Source: Vanilla planifolia (Eukaryota; Streptophyta; Magnoliopsida; Asparagales; Orchidaceae). Taken from it: 64,000 bases of DNA. The position numbers and the translations under genes are program-made. The stretch covers positions 172,745 through 236,744 of the forward strand of contig JAIUJO010000183.1 of NCBI GenBank assembly GCA_023846275.1. The letters are read 5' to 3'. This document shows positions 14,401-25,900 of the stretch, piece by piece. The notes beneath the pieces are model-generated. The model was not told the origin of the DNA, made no database searches, and saw nothing but the letters and a program-made list of their open reading frames with translations. Position 1 is the stretch's first letter. Every line of letters starts with the position of its first letter.

Positions 14401-15963
14401 ACACACACACATACACACATGCATATACATAAGAATACACACACATGCACACACATGCACATACATATGCACACACAACAAGCACACACATGCACACAGA
14501 CATGCACACATTAGTACACACACACAAGCATGAATGTCAACATACATGCACACGCAGCACACATGCATGCATAGACTCACACATGCTCATACATGCACAA
14601 ACATACACATAGGGCCATGCACATGCACACACACTTCTATGCACATAGACTAAAGCACTTTGACAAACTTGCATACGCATAAAAATGCACTCATGCACAT
14701 CCCTACAACAACAAACATAGATGCCCAAGCATGCACATGTATACCCACACAAATGCACTCACTCACAACCACACATGCACATGTAGACACACATATATAC
14801 ATATTACATATGTCAAACACATATAGACATTCACACATCTATGCATGGAAACACACACACAAATGTACACACACATATAACACATACATGTGCACACATA
14901 AGCATGCAGACACACATTCACTCCCATGTAGAAAAACTCATAAACGTGTGTACATATGAAAATACAAGAACACACACATGCACATGCTTGCATACTACTC
15001 AATGTAATGCATACAAACACATATGTGCACATACAATCACACACATATACACACATGCATACAAATACATAGATGCACATGCACTAGCACTCATATGACT
15101 GCACATAAAACCAAATGCACACACATACACATTTGGGGTACACCCACATGCAAGCAAATACATGCACACACTTGAGCACACAAACACATACACACATGAA
15201 TATATACACAACCACAAACATGCACACACACACATACATGAACACACACTCTCATATGCTCACACATGTGCCTACATGCACACAAAAGCATGCACACTCA
15301 TGCTCACATATATGCATTTATGCATGCACATAGACATGCTCACATAAGCACACACATATGAATACACACACATAAACATGTATTCACGAACACATCCATA
15401 GAAACACATGCTTACATGCACACACACATTGACCGAAACACCCACAAACTACACACACACACTCATATGCACACATACCCAAGAACACATATCCACACAC
15501 ATGCACACACATACACACATCCAAACAAAAGCACACACACACACTTAAACATGCACACATGCATAAAGACAAGTAGATATACACACAAACACTCATACAC
15601 ACACATAGAGATGCACAAGTACACACAAATACACTCACACACATGCTCAAACATGCACACACACACACACACAGATGAACCTATATGCATAAACTTTCTT
15701 CTAGAACACACTCACACATGAACACAATCAAACTATATTTAAATGCACACACATGTGTGTGCATACACATGCATAAACATGCACACCTACACACTTATAG
15801 AGCACCCAGATGTACACTCCCACATGTGCACACACACTTAAACACACATAAGCATATGCACAAATACACACTTACACACATGCATAAACATGCTCTCTTT
15901 TGCACACATTCACAAACAAATGCATACATACATGCACAGTCACACATGCATAACCACTTCATA
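5494..15963. repeat. CA-rich alternating pyrimidine-purine array 1 (10.5 kb)
   Basis: The + strand consists of CACA runs broken by ATGCAC, ATGCAT, ATACAC and short AA steps. No fixed period is visible; it is a cryptically simple sequence rather than a clean minisatellite. C and A dominate the + strand throughout, with no strand switch. Because pyrimidine and purine alternate almost without break, stop codons are excluded from all frames on both strands. That accounts for the dozens of overlapping His/Thr-rich (+) and Cys/Val/Met/His-rich (-) frames of 60-180 codons; none has a domain, codon bias or promoter context, and none is annotated here. Longer pure (CA)n runs occur, for example at 13619-13644. 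Such DNA can adopt the Z conformation. Confidence 0.95.
13619..13644. repeat. (CA)n microsatellite in array 1
   Basis: About 13 uninterrupted CA units, among the longest pure runs in the first array. Confidence 0.9.
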
Positions 15964-17284
15964 TGAATTATGTAAGGAAAAACATGCAAGTGAGAGGGGT
16001 TAATAATGTATTTAATAATTTTTAATTTTAAAAAAGGTTTGAATTAATGAAAAATTTTTACACTTTAAAAATTATTTTGAAGAATACTATCAAAAAAATA
16101 AAATTGCTCACTAATAAATAAATGTAGTATGATTTTTTAGGTGGTTTGGTCAAAACCTATGCTTGTCCATCTTGGTCACTTATCGAGCTCCCACTAAGCA
16201 CGCAGTTTTGCTAACGCTTGAAGGAGTAACTAATTGCAAATCCATGCTTCAATAAGACACTAAAATCTACAAAATTTAACTACCATAAAAAATTGAGAGC
16301 TTTACCAAAAATTTTTTATACAAAGTTACTATACTTCTAAATCTTTCAAGCAAGAGTGACAAAAACTAATTAATGATATAGATGTTATCGTGATTATGCG
16401 AAATAGTTATAGAAGAGTGTAGAATAAATAATAATTGAAAGACTCATAAGTCCAATAAACACATTGAAATTTGATGCTCTTAGTTTTGGATTTTTTTGTA
16501 GCACTTATGAAATTTTTATGTTTATTCAAATAAAAAACCCAAAATAATTCCACCAATGAGTAAACTTAGCATTTTTAAAAGATAATCATTGTAAGAGATG
16601 AACGGGATGACAAAACAAAGTTGTCATCCAGTTCTACTAGATGGAGTTGGAATCGTCTGATCAAAATAATAGTTAAATGGTCCAATCTATTTAATCAGTC
16701 ATATCCTGACTTGGTTAACCCAAGTCATTATGGAATTTGTACCTTAACTGATACTTTGGCCTGACCCTGACTTAGTTTTTGTCGAGCTCCAGACTTGTGC
16801 TATTTAACCCCCAATTCTTAGTACTATAGGAAACCTTCAAGCCTTTGGGCTTGGTGGAAGGGTTGGGTGTGTGGGCCAAATTATGTTTTAAAACTATGAA
16901 ATTTTAGAACTTGAAAAGGCATAGTTTTAAAAACTAAGTGAAACATAATGCATCACAAAGAAAACTAACTCAAATATACCTAAATCATGATAATCATATG
17001 TGCCATAATTATAAAGAAAATAAAAGTTTAACATATTAACCATATAGATGTTTAGAAATATAGTTATTTATGGATTAGCCACTCCATAAAGAGCGTGGTT
17101 ATTAGCCCCAAAATTAGTAAGTTGAGCCTTCAGTTTTCATTAAGTGCATATGTTATAATCATTACTCCAACAAACAAAAACTACTATAGTACACATTAAG
17201 ATTTTATTTAAACAACACTAAACTCATTATGATACTAGTAATATTTTGTTTCATTTTGTGATCATCATATAAGAGGAAAGAACA
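15964..17284 (-). repeat. 3' LTR of copia element 2 (about 1.32 kb)
   Basis: On the - strand the LTR opens with TGTTCTTTCC at 17284, right after the polypurine tract, and ends near 15964. The + strand edge there (TGAATTATGTAAGG, then GCAAGTGAGAGGGGTTAATAAT) aligns by eye with the reverse complement of the LTR end of element 1 at 940-983. A CACCTAAAAAATC block (- strand, about 16130-16145) is also shared. The sequence outside the edge is CA-rich array. Confidence 0.66.
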
Positions 17285-17296
17285 ATCTCTCCCTTG
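17285..17296 (-). other. Polypurine tract of element 2
   Basis: On the - strand CAAGGGAGAGAT directly precedes TGTT, the LTR start. Copia elements use such a purine run to prime plus-strand DNA synthesis. It lies about 150 bases after the RNase H end. Confidence 0.68.
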
Positions 17297-17429
17297 AGGA
17301 TTATAAAACCAATGCTAAAATTGAATATATATTAATCAAGAAAATATAACATTAATGAAAAATTAAGTAATATAATACTTAACATTTTGGTTTTCCTTGT
17401 TTGATAGCCTATATTCTTCTTAAATTCTA

Positions 17430-18020
17430 CAATTAAGTTTTTCCACCTTTCTTGTAACTATTTAAAAGGGTTAATTCCACTTAAGATCAATCTAAGTCTA
17501 TGAAAGAGTTTACTAGCTATTCAATCAGCAAAAATATCAACTAGTTGGTTGAAAGATGAAATAAATAATAATTGAATCACTTTCTCTCACACACACTCTT
17601 TAAAAAATGTTTTAACTCTACATGTTTTATTCTTGAGAGTTGAATAGGATCTATAGTTAAATAAATTACACTTAAATTATCACAAAAAATTAGACTTTGT
17701 ATAAATTTTAAGACATAATCGAAATGTTCCTATTTAATCTATTGAACATAAATAACAAAACTATATAAAATAATGTACCTGATCTCTATTATTAATAGTT
17801 TCAAATAATTTTATTTTCTACTAGCCTAAGAATTAGTAAACCATCATTCAATTAGAACATACAAAAGCTGTTATTTCTATCAATGTTGTTACCAACAAAG
17901 TTACCATCTATGTGGATTAGTAGATTCAAACTCATATACATGGTACCCTAAGCGTAGAGCCTTAGTACCTATAAGATATTTAAAAATATTTTTGATTATA
18001 TATAAATGTGAATTCTTAGG
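17430..18020 (-). pseudogene. Copia RNase H pseudogene, element 2
   Basis: The - strand shows LLIHIDGNFVGNNIDRN (about 17945-17890), the counterpart of the family's DADFAG..DRKST block. It continues to FCDNLSVIYLTIDPIQLSRI (about 17690-17630), matching the CDNxSAIxLxxNPIxHxRxK region, and to NQLVDIFAD (about 17550-17515), matching QLADIFTK. The C-terminal end lost from element 1 is therefore present here. Several stops and frame changes make it inactive. Confidence 0.78.
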
Positions 18021-18720
18021 ACTAGTGTAAAATCTCACACACAAACTTAAACTAAATATAATACTATGCCTACTTGTAGGAAGATATACTAATAATATAT
18101 CATTCCTCTAAACAATCTTGTGTCAACAAGCTTTTGAACTTGAAATAAAGGGAGTCTTCCTTTACTTCATGTTTTCATAACCAAATTGTTTCAGCAACTT
18201 CATCAAATACTTTCAAAAATAAAAATTCCATCACTTTCTTGGTTAACTTAAGGTCTCAAGGAGAAGGTTAACTCTCCTATCATACTAAATTTTAATTTAG
18301 TTTTTTATTAAATTGGTAGACTTCATCCACATAAACTTGATATATTAATTAAGCTTACCTCTATGAGAACCATTTGATGCGAGAGAAATGAACAATCTTG
18401 GATGCTAAGCTCTTGGAGCTTACTTTAAACAATAAAGTGCTTTGTCAAGTTTGTATATTCGATTTTACTTATCATGAATCTTAAGTCATAAAGGCTTCTC
18501 AATATACACTTCTTCATTTATACATCTATTTAAAAAATATATTTTTAATATCCATTTATATATCTATTTAATTTGGCTTTATTCTTAATAACTTTAGCAT
18601 TTTTATGTAGCTTATTATTAAACATTCATTTTGTACCAATAAGTATTTTATCATTTAACCTAGGTATAGGACCCCAAACTTGATTTCTCTCAAATTAAAT
18701 CAACTCCTTATTCATTATAA
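18020..18720 (-). pseudogene. Copia reverse transcriptase pseudogene, element 2
   Basis: EVYIEKPL at about 18515-18490 and IYKLDKALYCLK followed by stop and APRA at about 18460-18408 are the EEVYVEQPPGF and VYKLKKALYGLKQAPRAW blocks. The TAA at 18422-18420 replaces the conserved Gln codon, the same residue lost in element 1. Further down the RT is badly eroded and I could not place a convincing YVDD box. Stops are frequent. Confidence 0.8.
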
Positions 18721-19009
18721 TAATCTAGGTCTCATCTTAAAAATCATTTTCTATAAAATTTTGTTTAACTCATAAGAATGATCTTTAGAATGCCTTAATT
18801 ACTTCTCAAACTGATTTCTTTTTCTATCTCATTAACTTCAACTACGTCCTCTAATTCTTCATCTCTATGACTTAAATCTTCTAATTCATCAAGTTGAACA
18901 TCTTGAAGATGATTACTGGAAGTTTTAACAAGAGATTTATCAAATTTAACATAGATTATTTTTTCCACAACTAATGTTGTCTTATTATATATACACTAAA
19001 TATTCTACA

Positions 19010-19775
19010 AGTAGGTGAGTATCCTGAAAGGATTTCTTAATTATACTTAGCATCAAGCGTATCTAAATCAAATTTTCTATTATTTAAAAGGAAACCTTTG
19101 CATCGAAACACATGAAATTGGGTATATTAGGCTTCTTATCATAAAGTGATTCAAAAGAAAAAAATATCTAATAAAGGTCTACATATCATTTAATTAAACA
19201 CATAATAGGAAAAACTAACTACCTAATCGAAAAAATACTCCAATATGCAATATTCATTAAGCATACATCTTACCACATTTAGTAACGTTCTAAACTTTGT
19301 TTTAATTACACAATTTCTTAAGGGGCCCTAGGTGAAGAAAATGCAACTCTATTTGTTTCATAAAAATCATCAAATAATTCATCCATGAGTTCTTCATTAT
19401 TTTCACTTCTAACAAAGGCTAACCTAACATTATGTTCATTTTTAACATAGCAATCAATCTTATAAATAATTCAAAAACTTTATTTTTATTTTTAACAAAA
19501 AGAACTCATATAAACCTTATGAAGTCATCTGCAACTATAAACCCATATTTGCTTTTATCTAACCTTTGCAAATGAATAGGATCAAATAGATCTAAATGAA
19601 TAAATTCTAATATTTTTTTAGTTGTAATGTCATTAAGTCACTTTAAACTCACTTTGATTTGTTTTCCTAATTGGCATGAAAGATAGAATTTATCACTTGA
19701 ACAACTAAGGTTTTGCAAACCTCTATATTAAAATTTAAAAGCTCTTTAAAAGAAGATTTTCTTAAGTGAAAAAAA
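19010..19775 (-). pseudogene. Copia integrase pseudogene, element 2
   Basis: On the - strand, LEFIHLDLFDPIHLQRLDKS and YGFIVADDFIRFI (about 19610-19510) match LHxDLFGPxxxxSLGGxxYxFVIVDDFSRFTW, carrying the first two-thirds of the catalytic core. RSENNEELMDELFDDF near 19405-19365 corresponds to the RSDHGGEFENxxF block, with Asp and His changed. A degraded TPQQNG segment follows. LYDKKPNIPNFMCF (about 19150-19110) matches ELWKGRKPNISYFHPF. Many stops interrupt it. Confidence 0.8.
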
Positions 19776-19783
19776 GTCTTATA

Positions 19784-20056
19784 TCATACAGTAGAATTAT
19801 TATTATGTGATGTAAGATATTCTAAACTGCTATCTTTAACCACGTACAAAAATAAAGCATATGTTTTTTCTTTTCTATATTTAATGATAGGTGAAATATT
19901 ATCTTTACTAATAATGCATTTCTTTTTATTAAATAAAATTTTAAAATTTGTATCACATAATAAACTAATATTAAGAAGATTATATATTAAATCTTGTATA
20001 AAGGGAACCTTTCGTTTAAAAGTGTGTGAGTTGCTCACAGTTCTAATTCTAATCAC
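19784..20056 (-). pseudogene. Copia GAG-pre-integrase piece, element 2
   Basis: A 90-codon open piece. FIQDLIYNLLNISLLCDTNF, then KILFNKKKCII, corresponds to the VxGLKHNLLSISQLCDKGFKVxFNKxxC block that lies between protease and integrase in copia polyproteins. It is the best-preserved coding stretch of element 2 and should not be taken as a free-standing gene. The upstream part joins the protease pseudogene through a frame break. Confidence 0.82.
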
Positions 20057-20180
20057 TTCTTGGAGTTGTCACCAAGAGCAACTTCAGCACCATCATATGA
20101 CTACAAGTGGATGAATAAAGATGTATCTCTAGTCAACTGTTTTGAGCATTCACAATCTGAGTACCACATACCTTCCATGA
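20040..20180 (-). pseudogene. Copia protease pseudogene, element 2
   Basis: On the - strand WYSDCECSKQLTRDTSLFI, a stop, then VALGDNSKK, stands where WYLDSGCSRHMTGDxSLF..VTFGDNSKG is expected. The catalytic DSG triad has become DCE, so the active site itself is lost as well as the frame. Confidence 0.82.
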
Positions 20181-20789
20181 TCCTTTAAGGAGGCATGCCT
20201 ATAAAACAAATCAAACATTAGTTTTTTGGACCCAAACCTTCTTGGATCCATATATCTTAACTTCATAATTATTTTAATTATTCTTTCTAATCCATATAAA
20301 TCAAGAAGATTTATTATCAATAATGCTTTTAAATTTCTAATAACATGAAATATGTCAAATTTTCAAGCAATAGTTATAAATTTCTTACTTAACTAATCTT
20401 ATGAAAAAAGGTCCTACAATGAACATGTAAATTTTTTAAATCATTTAATTCTCAAACTAAGAATGTTTTTTGATAATAATAGAGGCTATTTTATCTCTCT
20501 TAATCTTTATCTCTTACAAATAGTCAGTATTCAACACATTCAAATGTTCGTACAAGCCTAAATATTTTTTATACTCTTCTTTTAATTTATGATATTTAGA
20601 AGCCATTCTTTTAACTTCACAAAAACTTTGATATATTTTTCTTTACAATGAACCATAGACTATGACAAAAAAGGAACAAGTGGAATGCCTCATCATCTAA
20701 TGATGTGAAAGGAACACAATCCTTGTCGTAAGACAAATATAACTCTCCATATCTTCATCACTAAAACAACTATCTGAATCATCCAATGA

Positions 20790-21625
20790 TATTATCATAG
20801 CTTTCTTCTTCTTTGCTTTTTGAAAATTCACAACTCTCTCATTATAGTGAGCACAATTGGGTCTTATATATGAAGGTAATTTACATTTATAATGAGTTAT
20901 TTCTTCATGGGAAACTATCTTTCCCTTTTATTTCTTAAATTATCTTTCCTTTTATTTGTTATTATTGTCAAATCATTTACCTATATTTCTTTTATTATTA
21001 ATCTATATAAAGCTTTTAAAATCAATGTTGCCTCACTTGAAATGGAGAAGTCAAAGTTTGAAGAAGAATTAACTATAAAGACTCATTTTTTCTTTCTTTT
21101 TCTTTTCTTTTTTAACCACAAGTTCTTCATCCCTTCTCTTATAAGCTTAACTTCGTTTGTTAAGAGCTCACCCAATAACTTATCTAAAGGCATAATCAAA
21201 ATATTTTATGTTGCTTTCAACATCAACACCAATGGATCATGTTATTAAGGAAGAATAGAAAGATTCTTCCTCATCTGTTCATAATAGAAAACTAACCAAT
21301 ATTATATAAACTATTAATAATGTTTATAAATGTTATAAAAATAGATTTAAGACACTGATTCATATTTATCTAAAATAATTCGTTCTCTTGGACAAGCATT
21401 TCATTTTAGTCTACTTTCAAGTTCATGATTTGATTATATTTTGGCACTTAAATCACAATACAAAATATTCATATTCAAGAATTTTATTGAGCTCTATGTT
21501 TCTTCTTGTGAGTGAGTTCACTTAATAGTTTTCTCACATTTTCTCTACCAATAGTCTTAGTTCGAAACTCAAATATATTTTCAACAGTATCCCAAATTTT
21601 AAAATCAATGAAGTCTAAAAATAAA
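20790..21625 (-). pseudogene. Copia gag pseudogene, element 2, N-terminally cut by array 2
   Basis: From 21625 down the - strand reads IWDTVENIFEF, a UBN2-like stretch (NEMLVQENELF, then FITFINIINSL, about 21400-21310) and MPLDKLLGELLTNEV (about 21198-21155). A zinc knuckle whose last part is IRPNCAHYNERVVNFQ (about 20870-20825) follows, then KKKKAMIISLDDSDS, the acidic tail typical of this gag family. The first ~100 residues, including the PPLFDG opening present in element 1, are replaced by CA-rich repeat. Stops and frame shifts are frequent. Long open frames on the opposite strand here are shadows. Confidence 0.78.
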
Positions 21626-21702
21626 TCCACACACTCCCACATTCACACTTGTGTGTGCTTAGAAACCCCCACAAGAACACATGCACACACACAGCATGTA
21701 TG

Positions 21703-22023
21703 TATGCACACACACATGCACATGCATAGACCCACACATAGATATATGAGGCTGTACACACACACACACATGCTTGCATTAGCCCACAAACACACGCACA
21801 AACTCCAAAGAGCCATGTCCTTGTAAGCTTGCATGCACACATGCATACACAAGCACACACATGTATGCACACACACATGCACATGCATACACCTTCACAT
21901 GGATATATGAGGGTGTACACACACACATGCTTGCATTAACCAACACACACACACACACACACTCCAATAGACCAATGTCCCTATAAGCTTGCATGCACAC
22001 ATGCATACACAAGCACACACATG
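21703..22023. repeat. Two-copy 161-bp direct tandem repeat in array 2
   Basis: Copies at 21703-21863 and 21864-22023 share the same non-CA landmarks in the same order: GATATATGAGG, GCTTGCATTA, CAATGTCC or CATGTCC, and AAGCTTGCATGCACAC. The match is too specific to arise from base composition alone. It shows that at least this edge of the array grew by duplication of longer segments. Confidence 0.85.
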
Positions 22024-22071
22024 TATAAACCCACAGATGCACACAAAAAGCACACACACACACACACAGAC

Positions 22072-22073
<2 letters not shown>

Positions 22074-22115
<42 letters not shown>
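22074..22115. repeat. (AT)21 microsatellite
   Basis: A 42-base uninterrupted AT run bordered by a (CA)n tract on the left and CAGTATGCACAC on the right. It is self-complementary, so it could extrude as a cruciform. Confidence 0.95.
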
Positions 22116-22118
<3 letters not shown>

Positions 22119-22895
22119 TATGCACACATGACAAGCATGTAAACACACACACGTACAAACTTGTAGGAGGAGAACCACATACACCCACGTACATACATAC
22201 GCACACTAGCACCACACACATACAAGAATGCACATGCACGTATAAGCACACATTCAAACAAACACAACCATATAGATATGCATATGTGCACACACACACA
22301 CAAGAACATGTATTGAACATATACACACCCAACACATGCACACATTCACATATAGCACACACACGACACACACAAATACTTTTGCATGTGCACACACATG
22401 CACTCATAGACACATAAACAAACATAGATGCACACATGTACATACATATGAACTCTTATGTACTCATATGAACACACACACATGCATGCACATGCAAAAG
22501 TACACACATAAGAATGATCACAGATAAATAGACTCACATAAACAAACATGAATGCACCTCCACACACAATTATAAATAAGCACATACACACATGAACCTA
22601 CACGTGCATGTGTACACACACACATGGATGCACTTGTGCAGAAACACATGTACACACACATGTACCCAAATATGCACCCACATATGCACAAAAGCACACA
22701 TGAAAACATGCACACACATGCATACACACATGCATTCACATGCATAGAAAATCATACTTTTTCACACATACATGGACAGCCAAACACATATGCACATATA
22801 GTCACAAACACACACATGCACACGTACACATTTGTATGTGAACAGCCACACTCACTGGCACATACATAAGCGCACACATATTCACACACACGCAT

Positions 22896-22931
<36 letters not shown>
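22896..22931. repeat. (CA)18 microsatellite
   Basis: The longest pure CA run I see in array 2, about 36 bases. Confidence 0.9.
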
Positions 22932-25900
22932 GCAAACAAACATACACACACAGACACATACATGCACAAAACACAAAAAAAACACACACACACACACATG
23001 TGCACACTTGCACAAGCACAATCACCTAAATGCATATGCACACATACACTCACACTCATAGACCCACACATAAACATTTGTCTACATGCACGTATAATCA
23101 CACAGGAACACATATGCACTCATGTTCACACACACACACATACAAGCACTCACTTACACTGAGACACATGAATACACACACACACACACACTTATAGACA
23201 AAGATGTACGTGTATGCATAATCACCCACTCAAATACACATGGAATTTCACACACATGCACACATTGACACACACCCCTCAACTACAAACTCACACACTA
23301 ACACACATATGCATGCATACACACACATAACCAGAAACACAAATGTTCACGATTGCATACACATACATACAAACACGAATACTAAAATGCATATGCTAAG
23401 TGACACACACACTCACAAAAACGGACACGTATGCACCAAAACACTCTCAAACACGCACTCGTCCATCCACACAAATGCAAAAACATGCACAAATACAGTT
23501 GCACACATGTGCACACACATACAAATGTGCAAGCACACAAAGGTACATGCTTGCAAATAGACATACATGCATATACACATGCACGTGCAAACATGTAAGC
23601 ACACGCACATGTACACACGTGCATTCACATGCACAAACATAGAAGCCCACACACCAGCATGTAGGCATGCACACACATATGCATAATCAAATACATGGAC
23701 ATGCACACATGAACACAAGCATATACCCATTCAAACATACACACATGTGCTCACACATACATATCGTCATGTATGCATACACATACATAAGCATGCACAC
23801 AAATACTAACACACACGAACACAAGGAAATACATAAACACACATACACACATGTTTGCAATAACACACAAATAGATGTAATCATTTACACACACATGCCC
23901 ACATACAAACCTACACACACACCTAAGACAGACGCTAGAGCACATACAAACTCACATGCATACATGCATATGTACGTAGACACATGTACACGTGTAGAGA
24001 CACATATGCATAACCACATACTCACACACACACATATACACATGCACTCACACAACAACAACAACAACAACACACACACAGAGTAAGCGACATGTGCGAA
24101 CACATAGATTCACTCACACAAGCACACACAAAAGAGAACATGCACACCTAAACATGCACTCACATAGTTACACACACAAAGCCACACAACGAAACAAATA
24201 TGTGAACATAACACACACAAGCATGTGCACACACGTGCATAGATGCACATAAATTCATACATGCATGTGCAAACACATGCCTACACTTGCAGACCCATAC
24301 CTACACAACAATGCACACACATCTATGTGGATACATAGAACACAACCACACATAGTACAAACATATACAAACGCACACCCCATGCGTGCACACATACACA
24401 CAAACAAATGCACAGACCTACTCACACACAAATACACGAGAAAATACACGCAATCGTACACACACAAGCATACACATGAGGAAATTGACACAATCATACC
24501 CACAAGTACATGCACACATACACACACAGCCCTAACCAAACAAATAGACATGCACGCAAATGCTTGCAAGCACACACAAATATATCAACCACACAGATGC
24601 ACACAGGACAACACATATGTACACACATACACCCACTCACATGCACATATAAACACATACAAAGACATGCACACATGAACAAAAAAGCACACTCAAGCAC
24701 ACACGCACAAACATATGCTCATAGACATGCACAAACATATGCTCATAGACATGCACACACACAAATTGAAATGTAGTAAATGTATGCATAAAAAGTCATG
24801 CACACTCACATATGCAAACATATGCATACACACACACAAGTGCATACACATAAACATACACAAGCATGTACAAATGCACATGTAAGCATAGACACACCCA
24901 CACATGCACATGTACACGCATATATATGCACATGCACGAATACAGACACACATGTACACATTCACAAAAAAAGACAAACACAAACACACACATATACACA
25001 TACACACGTGCATGTATATGTGCAATAAATGCACAAAAGCATATGTGAATACTTACACACAAATAGAAATATGTGCATACATACACAATCATACACACAT
25101 ATAGATGCACCTAGACACACACACATACACGAACACACAAGAATTCACTTGCAAAGACACACACACATACACATAGCTACACATACACAAATATCAAATC
25201 ACATGCATGCTTGCATATGCACATGCACACACATATGCATGCATGCACTTAGAAATATAAAGACAAATGCATACAAATGCATGCACACACACACACACAC
25301 AAACACATATGTGTACACACATGCATATGCACATGCATGAACACCTATGCATATAAGAATACAAATATGTATACAGACACACATAAAAGCACACATATAT
25401 GCACACACACATGCACACACAAATGCACATGCACGAATGCACAAACACACATGTTCACACACACAAACATATGCACATGCATATGCACATTCACACCTTC
25501 ATGCACATACACACAAACTTTTACACACTTTTGAATGAAGAAACACACACAAACATGCACACTAATGTAAACACAAACACACACACACCCATGCATGCAT
25601 ACACACACAAGCACATGCACACACACACACACACATGCAAACATGCACATGCACACACTCACACATGCACATACCGATGCACTCACAGGGAAAACACACA
25701 TGTGCACATGCATACATAAGCTCAATCACAAGGACATGCACATACATACACAGCCATGCATAGGCACATGCTTGGACTCACTCACACACACCCATAGAAG
25801 AGTGCTCAAGCACAGACATGTGCATAAATAGACACGTAAGCACACACACGAACACATATACATACACAAACACATGCATGTCTGCACACACACACCACAC

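Larger units (their letters stand above)
15964..21625 (-). mobile_element. Ty1/copia retrotransposon remnant (element 2), 5'-truncated
   Basis: Reading the - strand from 21625 down gives gag, zinc knuckle, protease, GAG-pre-integrase, integrase, RT, RNase H, polypurine tract and 3' LTR, the correct copia order. The 5' LTR, primer-binding site and first part of gag are missing; array 2 begins there instead. The 3' LTR ends at or within a few bases of array 1. All domains carry stops. Its motifs differ from element 1 at many positions, so the two are related copies but not a recent duplication. Confidence 0.88.

Noticed and set aside
5521..15989. Many 60-182-codon frames rich in Cys/Val/Met (- strand) or His/Thr (+ strand), looking like secreted cysteine-rich or histidine-rich peptides
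   Set aside because: They overlap in nearly all frames of both strands and follow from the absence of RR steps in CA/TG/TA-alternating DNA. No signal peptide, domain or conserved Cys spacing is visible.
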